This document shows, in pieces, positions 7,641-14,944 of a DNA stretch of 19,849 nt. The stretch is from Galactobacter sp. (GTDB lineage Bacteria > Actinomycetota > Actinomycetes > Actinomycetales > Micrococcaceae). Under the pieces are notes generated by a model, which was given only the letters and a program-made list of their open reading frames with translations, did not search any database and had not been told where the DNA came from. Position numbers and translations under genes: made by a program. The stretch is from NCBI RefSeq assembly GCF_022712295.1, contig NZ_JALAGT010000024.1:1-19849 (forward strand), written 5' to 3'. Each line of letters starts with the position of its first letter. The stretch's first letter is position 1.

Positions 7641-9014
7641 ATGGTGGGGAACGAACCCGCGCGCAGGATCCGCTTCAACGCTTTCGCCATCAACGGCGTT
7701 GGCCATCAGATTCCTGGGCTGTGGCGACATCCCCAGGACCGTTCCAGGGACTACACCTCACTGAAACACTGGACCGAGCTTGCGGTCTTGCTGGAGGACG
7801 CGTTCTTCGACGGGATCTTCCTGGCCGACGCGCTGGGCCCGTACGACGTCTATGGGGGCAATGCCGACGCCGCCCTGCGGGCGGCGGCCAAGATTCCGAT
7901 GAACGACCCACTGCCTCTGGTCGGAGCCATGGCCGGCGTGACGGAGCACCTGGGATTCGGGATCACAGCATCCACCGCCGCAGAGCATCCTTATACGTTC
8001 GCCAGGCGGATGTCGACGTTGGATCATCTGACACACGGGAGGGTGGGCTGGAACGTCGTGACGGGATACTTGAAGAGTGCTGCGGAGAACATGGGCGAAT
8101 CCGATCAGCTCTCCCACGACGAACGCTACGACCGGGCGGACGAGTACATGGAGGTGCTCTACAAACTGTGGGAGGGGTCGTGGGAGGACGATGCCGTGGC
8201 CCTCGACACCGAACACGACACGTTCGCCGACCCGGCCAAGGTGCACCCCATCAACCATCACGGCCGCTACTTCACGGTCCCCGGAATCCACCTGAGCGAG
8301 CCGTCTCCCCAACGGACTCCCGTCATCTATCAAGCGGGAGCGTCCCCGCGAGGTATCGCCTTCGCGGCCGACCATGCGGAGGCCGTCTTCGTGGCGGCTC
8401 CCACCCTGCCCCAGGTGGCACGGCAGGTGGCCCTGGTCCGGGAGGGGCTCGAGGCCCGTGGCCGCGGTGGCGCAGCCGCACGAATCTATGCGTTGGTCAC
8501 GATCGTGGTCGATGAGAGCGACGACCTGGCGCAAGCCAAGTATCGCGACGTCTTCTCCTACGCCTCCGAGACCGGAAACCTGGTCCTGAACTCGGGCTGG
8601 TCCGGCATCGACCTGTCCAAGGAGAATCTCGATGCGCCGCTGGATCCGGTGAAGACAGATGCCATCCAGACCACCGTTTCCAGCCTTTCCGGAGCCCAGC
8701 ACGGGCCGCAGCGTTGGAGCGTGCGGGACAGTGCGCGGCTGAATGCGACCGGCGGACCGGTGCTGGTGGGTTCTGGGGAGACGGTGGCTGACGCCTTGGA
8801 GGCCATCATGGATCAGACCGGCGTGGACGGCTTCAACGTGGCCTATGCCCTGAACCCGGGCAGCTGGGAGGACATTGCTTCCTACCTGATCCCGGTCTTG
8901 CAAGCACGCGGCTCCTACCCCACTCGGGCGGAGCCCGGCACCCTCCGCCACAGGATGTTCGGCTCGGGCGACCACCTGCCCTCATCACACCCGGGTGCCA
9001 CCCACCGCAGGTAG
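7641..9014 (+). CDS. LLM-class flavin-dependent monooxygenase (NtaA/SnaA/DszA type)
   Basis: A 457-residue cytosolic bacterial luciferase-like protein of the NtaA/SnaA/DszA subgroup, which uses FMNH2 from a separate reductase to oxygenate small substrates. It begins with RIRFNAFAING and shows LWRHPQDRS.DY, FDGIFLADALGPYDVY, GFGITASTAAEHPYTFARRMSTLDHLTHGRVGWN-type strands, the GWNVVTGYLKSAAENMG motif, VIYQAGASPRG and a C-terminal LRHRMFGSG segment. Length matches the family. The ATG at 7641 has AAGGAC four bases upstream. No flavin reductase, sulfonate or nitrilotriacetate transport gene is adjacent, so the substrate cannot be named. It stands alone between rpsB (divergent) and the first GH43 gene. 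Confidence 0.88.
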   Translation: MVGNEPARRIRFNAFAINGVGHQIPGLWRHPQDRSRDYTSLKHWTELAVLLEDAFFDGIFLADALGPYDVYGGNADAALRAAAKIPMNDPLPLVGAMAGVTEHLGFGITASTAAEHPYTFARRMSTLDHLTHGRVGWNVVTGYLKSAAENMGESDQLSHDERYDRADEYMEVLYKLWEGSWEDDAVALDTEHDTFADPAKVHPINHHGRYFTVPGIHLSEPSPQRTPVIYQAGASPRGIAFAADHAEAVFVAAPTLPQVARQVALVREGLEARGRGGAAARIYALVTIVVDESDDLAQAKYRDVFSYASETGNLVLNSGWSGIDLSKENLDAPLDPVKTDAIQTTVSSLSGAQHGPQRWSVRDSARLNATGGPVLVGSGETVADALEAIMDQTGVDGFNVAYALNPGSWEDIASYLIPVLQARGSYPTRAEPGTLRHRMFGSGDHLPSSHPGATHRR

Positions 9015-9082
9015 GCAACCCCGCAGGTGATCACTTTCGTCACCGGCCTGGCCAAGGGATACATCATGCCGTTATTGTGATG

Positions 9083-9111
9083 TGGACAACTCTGTGACCG
9101 GTAGCAACTAT
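9083..9111 (+). promoter_or_regulatory. candidate promoter with LacI-like operator for the first GH43 gene
   Basis: TGGACA (9083-9088) and AACTAT (9106-9111) are separated by 17 bases. The 12-mer GTGACCGGTAGC (9094-9105) fills the spacer and matches the perfect palindrome upstream of the second GH43 gene at 10 of 12 positions. A CG-centred palindrome inside a promoter is the usual LacI-family arrangement. The -10 is weak. Upstream, a 5-bp stem at 9026-9043 may be a weak terminator of the LLM gene. Confidence 0.45.
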
Positions 9112-9164
9112 CGTTACCCCACGAGTGTGTCCAAGCCGACGTATCACCAGCCCTAAGGACGACG

Positions 9165-12100
9165 ATGTCTTCAGTCAGCTTCTCAGCCGACAGCCCGCCC
9201 CCGCGCCGCAGACGCACCCGCCTCGCGATGCTCCCGCCGCTCGCCGCCACCACGGCACTCCTCGTCTGCGGGCTGGCGCCAGCGGCCCAGGCCGCGCCGG
9301 GCTCGGCAGTCGGCCACACGGCGTCGGGCATTGCACCCGCCGCCAAGGCGGACCTTCCCGACTCCCTCGCGGAGTATCTCTTCGCAGACGGCGAGCGCGC
9401 CAAGGTGCCCAATACCGCAGCCTCCCCGGAGGGTCTCGGCGATGCCGAGGTCAAGAACGGCGGCGCACAGACGTGGACCGACACATCTCTGCAGCTCACC
9501 GGCGGCGCCAAGGACGGCGACGGCACCTGGGTGCAGCTGCCCAAGGATCTGCTCAAGGAGCGTTCGTCCGTCTCCGTCACCACGGAGGTGAAGGTCGACG
9601 CGGCGATGCGCAACGACTTCAACTTCCTCTGGAACGTGGGCGGCGAGAACACGGACGAGTACTTCTTCACCACCGCCAAGGACGCCCCCAGGACCGCCAT
9701 CACGGTGGGCTCCAACGGAGGCGAGAAGTCCGCGACCTCCTCCTCGAACCTGGACACCGGGCACTGGACCTCGCTGACCAGCGTGCTGGACGCGGAGGCC
9801 AAGACGCTGACCTTCTACGTGGACGGGGAGAAGACCGGCTCGGTCAAGACCGACCTGACCCCCGCCGACATCAAGGACCAGTCGCTGAACACCATCGGCC
9901 GCTCCCCCTGGCCGGATCAGCTGTTCAAGGGCGAGGTCAGTGCCTTCCGCGTGTATCCCACGGCCCTGAACGAGGAGCAGGTTCAGCAGGAGAACCTGGC
10001 GGACGCGCAGATCAACGCAGAGGCCCTCGAGTCAGAGGCCGATGATCGCTTGGAGGGTCTCGAGTTGCCCTCCGGAGACGTGACCGGCGACCACGTCTCC
10101 CTGCCGTCCTCGGGCGGCAAGGTCACCTGGACCAGTTCCGATCCCGACGTGATCGCCACCGACGGTTCCGTGACCCAGCCTGAACGGGGCGCGGACCCCG
10201 TGGACGTCACGCTCACCGCCAAGACGACGGTGCGCGGCCTCTCCGCAGAGCGCACCACGCAGGTCCGAGTGCTTCCCAGCGATCTGGACGACCAGGCACG
10301 GCTGGCCACCGCGGCGGGCAACTACGTCCTGCCGACCACCGTCGTCTCCGGCGACAAGCTGCCCGAGGCGCCGGAAGGACTCACCGTGACCTCGCTGGAG
10401 GCCGATGGGGCCGAGCTGAAGGACGGCGCGCTGGTGGCTGCAGGCGAGAAGCCCGTGACCGCCACCGTGGCTGCGACCATTGCGCGGAGCGCTTCACCGG
10501 AGACCACCATCTCCAAGCAGTTCACCGTGACCGTACTGCCCTCCGGTTCCGATCGGTTGGCCGCCTACCACCGCACGCCCACCACCGAATCGGAGGCCAA
10601 CAACGCCGACGTGGCGCTGAGCATGCACCTGGCCTTCCAAGCCGATGATTCGGGATCAGCTTGGTCGCCTCTGAACGAGAACTACGGCATCTTCTTCCCG
10701 CATCTGTCCGAGGCCGTCCCGGACGACGGCGTGGACCTCTCGCTCATCCGCAGCCTGAAGAACCCCACCCTCTTCGAGCTCGCCGATGGCGGCTACGGCG
10801 TCGTGGGCACCCGGGTGGCCCGTGGCGGCGGGGCCGACGGGACCCAGCAGGACTCCGTCCTGGTGGCCACCAGCCATGACCTGCTCAGCTACGACGAGCT
10901 CGGACTGCTCGAGCTCGATGAGTCGGACGGCGTCAACCGTCCCACCGCGGTCTACGACACCGCGGCCAAGACCTACCGCATCTCCTGGACCACGGACTCC
11001 GGCGCACAGCGTCATCAGGACGTGGAGGATCTGGCGGCCGCGACGTCGGGCACCGACGCCGACGGGAGCAAGGCGGCCACAGCTGCGGGCTCGTCGGGCG
11101 CCGGCCGCGCCACGGGCACCACGGAAGTGGACGACCTGGACATCGAGGACTTCGCCGCAGGCAACACGCTGCCCGTGAGTGCCGACGTGGCCGAGGGACT
11201 GCAGACCCGATTCGGTCGCATCACCAACACCGGCGTGCAGGATCTGGGCAGCAAGCAGGTGGACAAGGGCGCCGCGTTGACGGGCTCCGATCTGCCGCAG
11301 CAGGCCACCCTGGACTACTCGGACGGCTCCACCCGTCACCTGCCCGTCCAGGATTGGGACCTCTCCGACGTGGACACCTCCAAGGCCGGAACCTACACGG
11401 CCAAGGGCAGAATCAAGCAGACGGACTACCCCAAGCCCTTCGCGGTGGAGCGCGCCGACCCCTCGGCCTACAAGTTCGACCTCAACGGCGAGACCAAGTA
11501 CCTGATGATCGCCACCAACGACCCCGACATGGACAACGTGGGCCAGAAGGGCAAGGCCTTCATGCCGGTCCGCATGGCGGACTCGCTCTCCGGGCTGGCC
11601 GATGAGGCCGAGCCGGAGGAGGTCCACCTCCTGGACCGCGGCGACAAGGACGCCGACGGCAAGACCATGACCGGCTGCTTCTGGGCACCCGAGTTCCACG
11701 AGATCGCTGGGAAACTCTCCATCCTGTTCATGCCCTGCTACGGGGACAACCCGGGATACATGTCCGGCCGTGCCTCGATCATGCAGCTCAAGCAGGACGA
11801 CTCCGGGGACGACCTCGACCCCACCGTTGCGGCCAACTGGACCACGCCGAAGACCATCACCCGTACCGACGGGACCGCGCTGAACGATGTCTCCGGGATC
11901 AGCCTGGACATGACCTACTTCCAGGACAGGACCGGGCAGTCCTACTACGCGTGGCAGCAGATGTGCCACACCTTCATCGCGATGATGGACCCGGCAGATC
12001 CGGGCAAGCTGACCAGCGATCCGGTGCGCATCGTCGCTCCGGAATACGCCTGGGACAACTCCTGCGCGGAGGGCCCCAACGTCCACGAACGTGACGGCAA

Positions 12101-12908
12101 GCTCTACCTGATCTACTCGGGCTCCGGTGTGGGCAACACCTACACCACGGGCTTGGCCACCGCACCGGCCACCGGCGCCGACCTGACCGATCCCGAGAGC
12201 TGGACCAAGCTCAACTACCCCCTGCAGAAGTCCGGGAAGTTCGAGGGCGAGTGGCAGCTCGGTACCGGCCACGGCATGTGGACCGAGGACGAGGACGGAG
12301 CGCTGATCTACGTCTTCCACGCACGCACCGACGTCGGCGGATCCGGACGCGACATGTTCGTGCGCCGCGTGCACTTCGCCTCCGACGGCATGCCGATCAT
12401 GGATATGGAGGCATCAGAGGAACTCTCCTCCCCCACGGTCAGCATGAAGATCGTGGTGGCCGACGACGCGGACGCGAGCGCCGACCCGACCTCGCCTTCG
12501 GACTCGGACTCGGGCTCGGGCTCGGATTCTGACTCGGACTCGGATTCGGATTCGGATTCGGATTCCAGCGCCGACGCTGGCTCCGCGTCCGATTCGGGGG
12601 CGGGCGCAGACGGCGACGGGTCGGGTGCACCGACCGACCCCTCCGGCCCAAGCTCGGGCGCGGGCTCTGACTCGGGCTCTGACGCGGACGTTGCGGCCGG
12701 TTCCGATTCCGATGTGACCGGCACGGATGATGCCGGTGCCGCCGGTTCGGGTGCCGACTCCTCGGACTCGGCCACGTCCGGCACCGCAGATGGTCATTCC
12801 GGGCTGGCGGCGACTGGCGTCCAAGCTGGATTGGTGGCGTTGGCTGGGCTCGGCGCAGCGTTGCTGGTGATCGGATTCGTGCTGGCGAGGCGCCGCCGAC
12901 ACGGCTGA
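9165..12908 (+). CDS. LAXTG-anchored multimodular GH43 glycosidase (LamG, Ig-like, Ser-Asp stalk)
   Basis: A 1247-residue secreted wall protein. An Arg-rich signal peptide likely ends at AQA (residue 43). Then come a LamG-like module (about 63-285), two atrophied bacterial Ig-like modules (about 285-370 and 371-460), a partial propeller-like segment (about 461-626), a low-complexity linker, a Big_4-like module (about 669-762) and a GH43 five-bladed propeller (about 763-1092). The GH43 triad is visible: base Asp765 (RADPS), pKa-modulating Asp915 (SLDMTYF) and acid Glu969 (AEGPNV), with WAPEF at 840-844. A Ser-Asp stalk leads to LAATG (1214-1218), a hydrophobic helix and RRRRHG, a class E sortase signal. 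GH43 includes arabinofuranosidases, arabinanases and xylosidases; substrate is unresolved. AAGGAC precedes the ATG. Confidence 0.88.
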   Translation: MSSVSFSADSPPPRRRRTRLAMLPPLAATTALLVCGLAPAAQAAPGSAVGHTASGIAPAAKADLPDSLAEYLFADGERAKVPNTAASPEGLGDAEVKNGGAQTWTDTSLQLTGGAKDGDGTWVQLPKDLLKERSSVSVTTEVKVDAAMRNDFNFLWNVGGENTDEYFFTTAKDAPRTAITVGSNGGEKSATSSSNLDTGHWTSLTSVLDAEAKTLTFYVDGEKTGSVKTDLTPADIKDQSLNTIGRSPWPDQLFKGEVSAFRVYPTALNEEQVQQENLADAQINAEALESEADDRLEGLELPSGDVTGDHVSLPSSGGKVTWTSSDPDVIATDGSVTQPERGADPVDVTLTAKTTVRGLSAERTTQVRVLPSDLDDQARLATAAGNYVLPTTVVSGDKLPEAPEGLTVTSLEADGAELKDGALVAAGEKPVTATVAATIARSASPETTISKQFTVTVLPSGSDRLAAYHRTPTTESEANNADVALSMHLAFQADDSGSAWSPLNENYGIFFPHLSEAVPDDGVDLSLIRSLKNPTLFELADGGYGVVGTRVARGGGADGTQQDSVLVATSHDLLSYDELGLLELDESDGVNRPTAVYDTAAKTYRISWTTDSGAQRHQDVEDLAAATSGTDADGSKAATAAGSSGAGRATGTTEVDDLDIEDFAAGNTLPVSADVAEGLQTRFGRITNTGVQDLGSKQVDKGAALTGSDLPQQATLDYSDGSTRHLPVQDWDLSDVDTSKAGTYTAKGRIKQTDYPKPFAVERADPSAYKFDLNGETKYLMIATNDPDMDNVGQKGKAFMPVRMADSLSGLADEAEPEEVHLLDRGDKDADGKTMTGCFWAPEFHEIAGKLSILFMPCYGDNPGYMSGRASIMQLKQDDSGDDLDPTVAANWTTPKTITRTDGTALNDVSGISLDMTYFQDRTGQSYYAWQQMCHTFIAMMDPADPGKLTSDPVRIVAPEYAWDNSCAEGPNVHERDGKLYLIYSGSGVGNTYTTGLATAPATGADLTDPESWTKLNYPLQKSGKFEGEWQLGTGHGMWTEDEDGALIYVFHARTDVGGSGRDMFVRRVHFASDGMPIMDMEASEELSSPTVSMKIVVADDADASADPTSPSDSDSGSGSDSDSDSDSDSDSDSSADAGSASDSGAGADGDGSGAPTDPSGPSSGAGSDSGSDADVAAGSDSDVTGTDDAGAAGSGADSSDSATSGTADGHSGLAATGVQAGLVALAGLGAALLVIGFVLARRRRHG
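12498..12563 (+). repeat. Ser-Asp dipeptide repeat stalk
   Basis: About 22 codons encode alternating Ser and Asp (some Gly), written mostly as TCGGAT or TCGGAC hexamers, within the GH43 gene. It resembles the Ser-Asp stalks of staphylococcal Sdr/Clf adhesins that push a domain away from the wall. The near-identical hexamers make length variation by slippage plausible. Confidence 0.85.
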
Positions 12909-12928
12909 CGCGGCGTGTCCTCCACAGA

Positions 12929-13014
12929 TTCCCGATGATCGGGAAGGGGGCGCTGGACGGGCAGGAACACACCCTGGTGTGATCCGTGCATGTTCCGTTC
13001 AGCGCCCCCTTTCC
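12929..13014 (+). terminator. overlapping hairpins after the first GH43 gene
   Basis: A short hairpin (12929-12935 with 12939-12945, 3-base loop) overlaps the left arm of a larger stem (12941-12955 with 13000-13014, 15 bp with one G-T pair), which ends in TTTCCTG. A small inner stem, CACACC/GGTGTG (12968-12981), lies inside. Position and strength suit transcription termination of the GH43 gene. The M23 start codon falls inside the large loop. Confidence 0.6.
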
Positions 13015-13718
13015 TGTCCCCTGTAACCACTGTCTCGGCCCGGTTCTCCGGGCCTGATGTTGCCGAGCGCGGTCGCGCCGGCCCCGTCACGGTCTGGTCC
13101 GGCGCGGTCTGGTCCGGCGCATCACGGCCGGGACGTCCCGGTCCCTGGCACTGGGCCGTGCTCATCTGCCTGAGCATGAGCTTGGTTGGCCCCTCCGCCT
13201 CGGCCCAAGAGCGTACGCCGGTGGACCCGGTCTCCCCCGCTGCCGTCACCGCGAGCGCCCACGGCGTTCCACCGGTGGGACGCGCACCCGCACCCGGCGA
13301 ATCGTGGGAGGAGGTGGGAATGGTCAAGGACTTCGACCCGCCCGACGTCCGCTGGAACGCGGGGCATCGAGGGGTGGACCTGCGTGCGGCGCCTGGCACC
13401 GAGGTCGTCGCTCCCGCCGCCGGAACCGTGTCCTTTGCCGGGTCCGTGGCGGGGCGTCCCACCGTCGCCATCACGGTGGGTGGAGGATGGCGCACCACGT
13501 TGGAGCCCGTTTCCACGGAGCTCAAGAAAGGGGACCGAGTATCCGCCGGCCAGGTGGTCGGCACGGTGGCGAACGGCGGGCACTGCAGCGGCAGCTGCGT
13601 GCATTGGGGGCTGGTATCCGGGTCCGGGCACGGCTCCACCTATCGCGATCCCCGCACGTTGGTGGCCGACCTGCGGCCATCCGTCCTCTACCGTGACCGC
13701 ACGACCCCACCGTCGTGA
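12990..13718 (+). CDS. secreted M23 family metallopeptidase (LytM-like)
   Basis: A 242-residue predicted peptidoglycan endopeptidase. A Pro/Gly-rich n-region of about 50 residues precedes a hydrophobic stretch (AVLICLSMSLVGPSASA) that reads as a signal peptide. The M23 domain runs from about residue 105 to 225: zinc ligands His126 and Asp130 in GHRGVDL, the APAAGTVSFAG strand, KKGDRVSAGQVVGTV, and His205 in CVHWGL. The usual HxH pair reads CxH, with an additional His198 in GGHCSG, a form seen in actinobacterial M23 proteins. The start is uncertain: ATG 12990 has no ribosome binding site and lies within a hairpin loop, but later in-frame starts (GTG 13158, ATG 13176) truncate the signal peptide. 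In actinobacteria an M23 gene often sits near rpsB; here it is displaced. Confidence 0.82.
   Translation: MFRSAPPFLSPVTTVSARFSGPDVAERGRAGPVTVWSGAVWSGASRPGRPGPWHWAVLICLSMSLVGPSASAQERTPVDPVSPAAVTASAHGVPPVGRAPAPGESWEEVGMVKDFDPPDVRWNAGHRGVDLRAAPGTEVVAPAAGTVSFAGSVAGRPTVAITVGGGWRTTLEPVSTELKKGDRVSAGQVVGTVANGGHCSGSCVHWGLVSGSGHGSTYRDPRTLVADLRPSVLYRDRTTPPS
13091..13120 (+). repeat. 15-bp perfect tandem duplication in the M23 leader
   Basis: GGTCTGGTCCGGCGC occurs twice head to tail. It is in frame and duplicates five residues (VWSGA) in the long n-region of the M23 signal sequence. Confidence 0.85.
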
Positions 13719-13769
13719 CCGTCCTGTGTACTGCTCGTTCCGACGGACCGGGTCTCACACAGACGCACC

Positions 13770-13833
13770 GCGGGACCAGGTTTCCATGAAAGCTGCACCG
13801 AAGCGGCACATTCCCACAAGAACCTGATCCCGC
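13770..13833. terminator. bidirectional terminator between M23 and the epimerase
   Basis: A 13-bp inverted repeat with one mismatch (13770-13782 with 13821-13833) and a 38-base loop lies in the 142-base gap between two convergent genes, so it can serve both strands. No marked T-tract is present. Confidence 0.55.
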
Positions 13834-13860
13834 GTGGTGAGGGGACGACTCAGAAGCCCG

Positions 13861-14814
13861 TCAGTCGCCGATGGCCGTCAACGTCCAGGACGCCTCAGCA
13901 TGCTCGTCGACCTCGAGCCGGATGACGTCGGTGCCGGAGTTGTAGGCACCCGGCGGGCAGGTCATGGGTTCCACGGCGAGGCCAGTGCGGCTGGCTGCGA
14001 CCTCGGGGAGGTCTGCCGTGTGGATCTGCAGCCACCCGCACTCCGGCCCCCAGGACATCTCGACGCCCACGCCGGAGGCATCGGTCAGCCTGACTCGAGC
14101 CTGAGCATCCTCGTCACGGACCAGGTCCGTGAAGGCATGATCGATGAAGGTGTCACCGATGACGCGTGGTTCCCGGAAGTCATAGGACAGCTCCCCCACG
14201 GCCGCGAGTCCGGTGGGGCTCAAGCGATCCTGGGTGACGGTCTGCACCGTGGCCGCAGGAACGGACACGGTCCAGCCATCGACCGGGCTCAAGGTTCCGG
14301 GAGCAGAAGGCGCCACGAGGTAGGAGTGGGACCCCCAGCCGAAGGGCGCCGCAGCGCCGGCCAACAGCGTGGCGGACACCGAGGTCGTCAGGCCGTCAGT
14401 GTTCAAGGAGTAGCCGACATCCACCTGCACACGGTGCGGGTACCCGTCGCGGGGTTCCACCACGGACCGCAGCGATACCGCGGACTCGGAGGAGTCCACC
14501 ACGTCGAACTCCTGCCACACCAACAGCCCGTGCAACGCATGGCCGCGGGCCGGTTCGGTGACGGCGAGCCGGCGATCCTCCCCATCCCAGGAGTACTGCG
14601 CATCGATGACGCGGTTGGGCCATGGAGCCAGAATGATGCCGGAAAAGTTGGGATGAGGCTCGTCCGCCCGGAACGGCCGAACCAGATCACGCCCGTTGAA
14701 AGTGAGAACGCGGATCGCGGCACCGACACTGGCGATCTCGGCGTGGTACCCGTGGCCGTCGAGGGCGAACTGGGCTCCGGAGAGGGGCCTCGCCCCGGCA
14801 TCGTAAGCAGACAT
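13861..14814 (-). CDS. aldose 1-epimerase (galactose mutarotase-like)
   Basis: A 317-residue cytosolic enzyme that interconverts alpha and beta anomers of aldoses. Catalytic positions are visible: His95 in GHALHGLL, His163 in GWGSHSYL (HPYF in most family members) and Glu282 in AVEPMTCPPGAYNSG. PWPNRV (64-69) is another family motif. Length is slightly under the usual 330-350. ATG 14814 (MSAYDAG) gives the best N-terminus; an in-frame ATG at 14826 has a better GGGGC-containing upstream region and cannot be excluded. No signal peptide is seen. It is divergent from the second GH43 gene across a 130-base region with a shared palindrome, which suggests joint control and a role on sugars released by GH43. 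Sugar specificity is not known. Confidence 0.88.
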   Translation of the reverse strand: MSAYDAGARPLSGAQFALDGHGYHAEIASVGAAIRVLTFNGRDLVRPFRADEPHPNFSGIILAPWPNRVIDAQYSWDGEDRRLAVTEPARGHALHGLLVWQEFDVVDSSESAVSLRSVVEPRDGYPHRVQVDVGYSLNTDGLTTSVSATLLAGAAAPFGWGSHSYLVAPSAPGTLSPVDGWTVSVPAATVQTVTQDRLSPTGLAAVGELSYDFREPRVIGDTFIDHAFTDLVRDEDAQARVRLTDASGVGVEMSWGPECGWLQIHTADLPEVAASRTGLAVEPMTCPPGAYNSGTDVIRLEVDEHAEASWTLTAIGD

Positions 14815-14853
14815 GGTCAGCAGCATATCGACGAACTGCCCCGAAGCGCACCA

Positions 14854-14883
14854 TTGAGGTCGCCGATTGTTACCGGTAACGTA
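14854..14883 (+). promoter_or_regulatory. candidate promoter and perfect LacI-like operator for the second GH43 gene
   Basis: The perfect 12-bp palindrome GTTACCGGTAAC (14869-14880), centred on CG, overlaps a possible promoter with TTGAGG (14854-14859), an 18-base spacer and TAACGT (14878-14883). It lies between the divergent epimerase and GH43 genes and could control both. LacI-family regulators favour CG-centred palindromes; the regulator itself is not in the window. Confidence 0.55.
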
Positions 14884-14944
14884 TGGGTGTGATGCGAACC
14901 ACGTTTCGCGTCTGTCATCAGACTCGATCTCAATGAGGAGACCC

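Noticed and set aside
10656..12374. 572-residue antisense frame opposite the first GH43 gene
   Set aside because: High-GC shadow of a strongly supported GH43 coding frame; no recognisable motifs.
12498..12563. CRISPR-like or satellite repeat
   Set aside because: The repeats are contiguous hexamers in frame with the GH43 protein, with no spacers.
12414..12972. Long antisense frames (Arg/Gly-rich, RVRARVR-like) opposite the Ser-Asp stalk
   Set aside because: These arise from the repetitive TCGGAY codons read on the other strand; there is no ribosome binding site, no domain, and the composition is purely repeat-derived.
14867..14944. GH43 start at 14867 or 14933
   Set aside because: The first lies in the palindromic operator and precedes the signal peptide by 26 residues; the second overlaps the GAGGAG ribosome binding site of the start at 14945.
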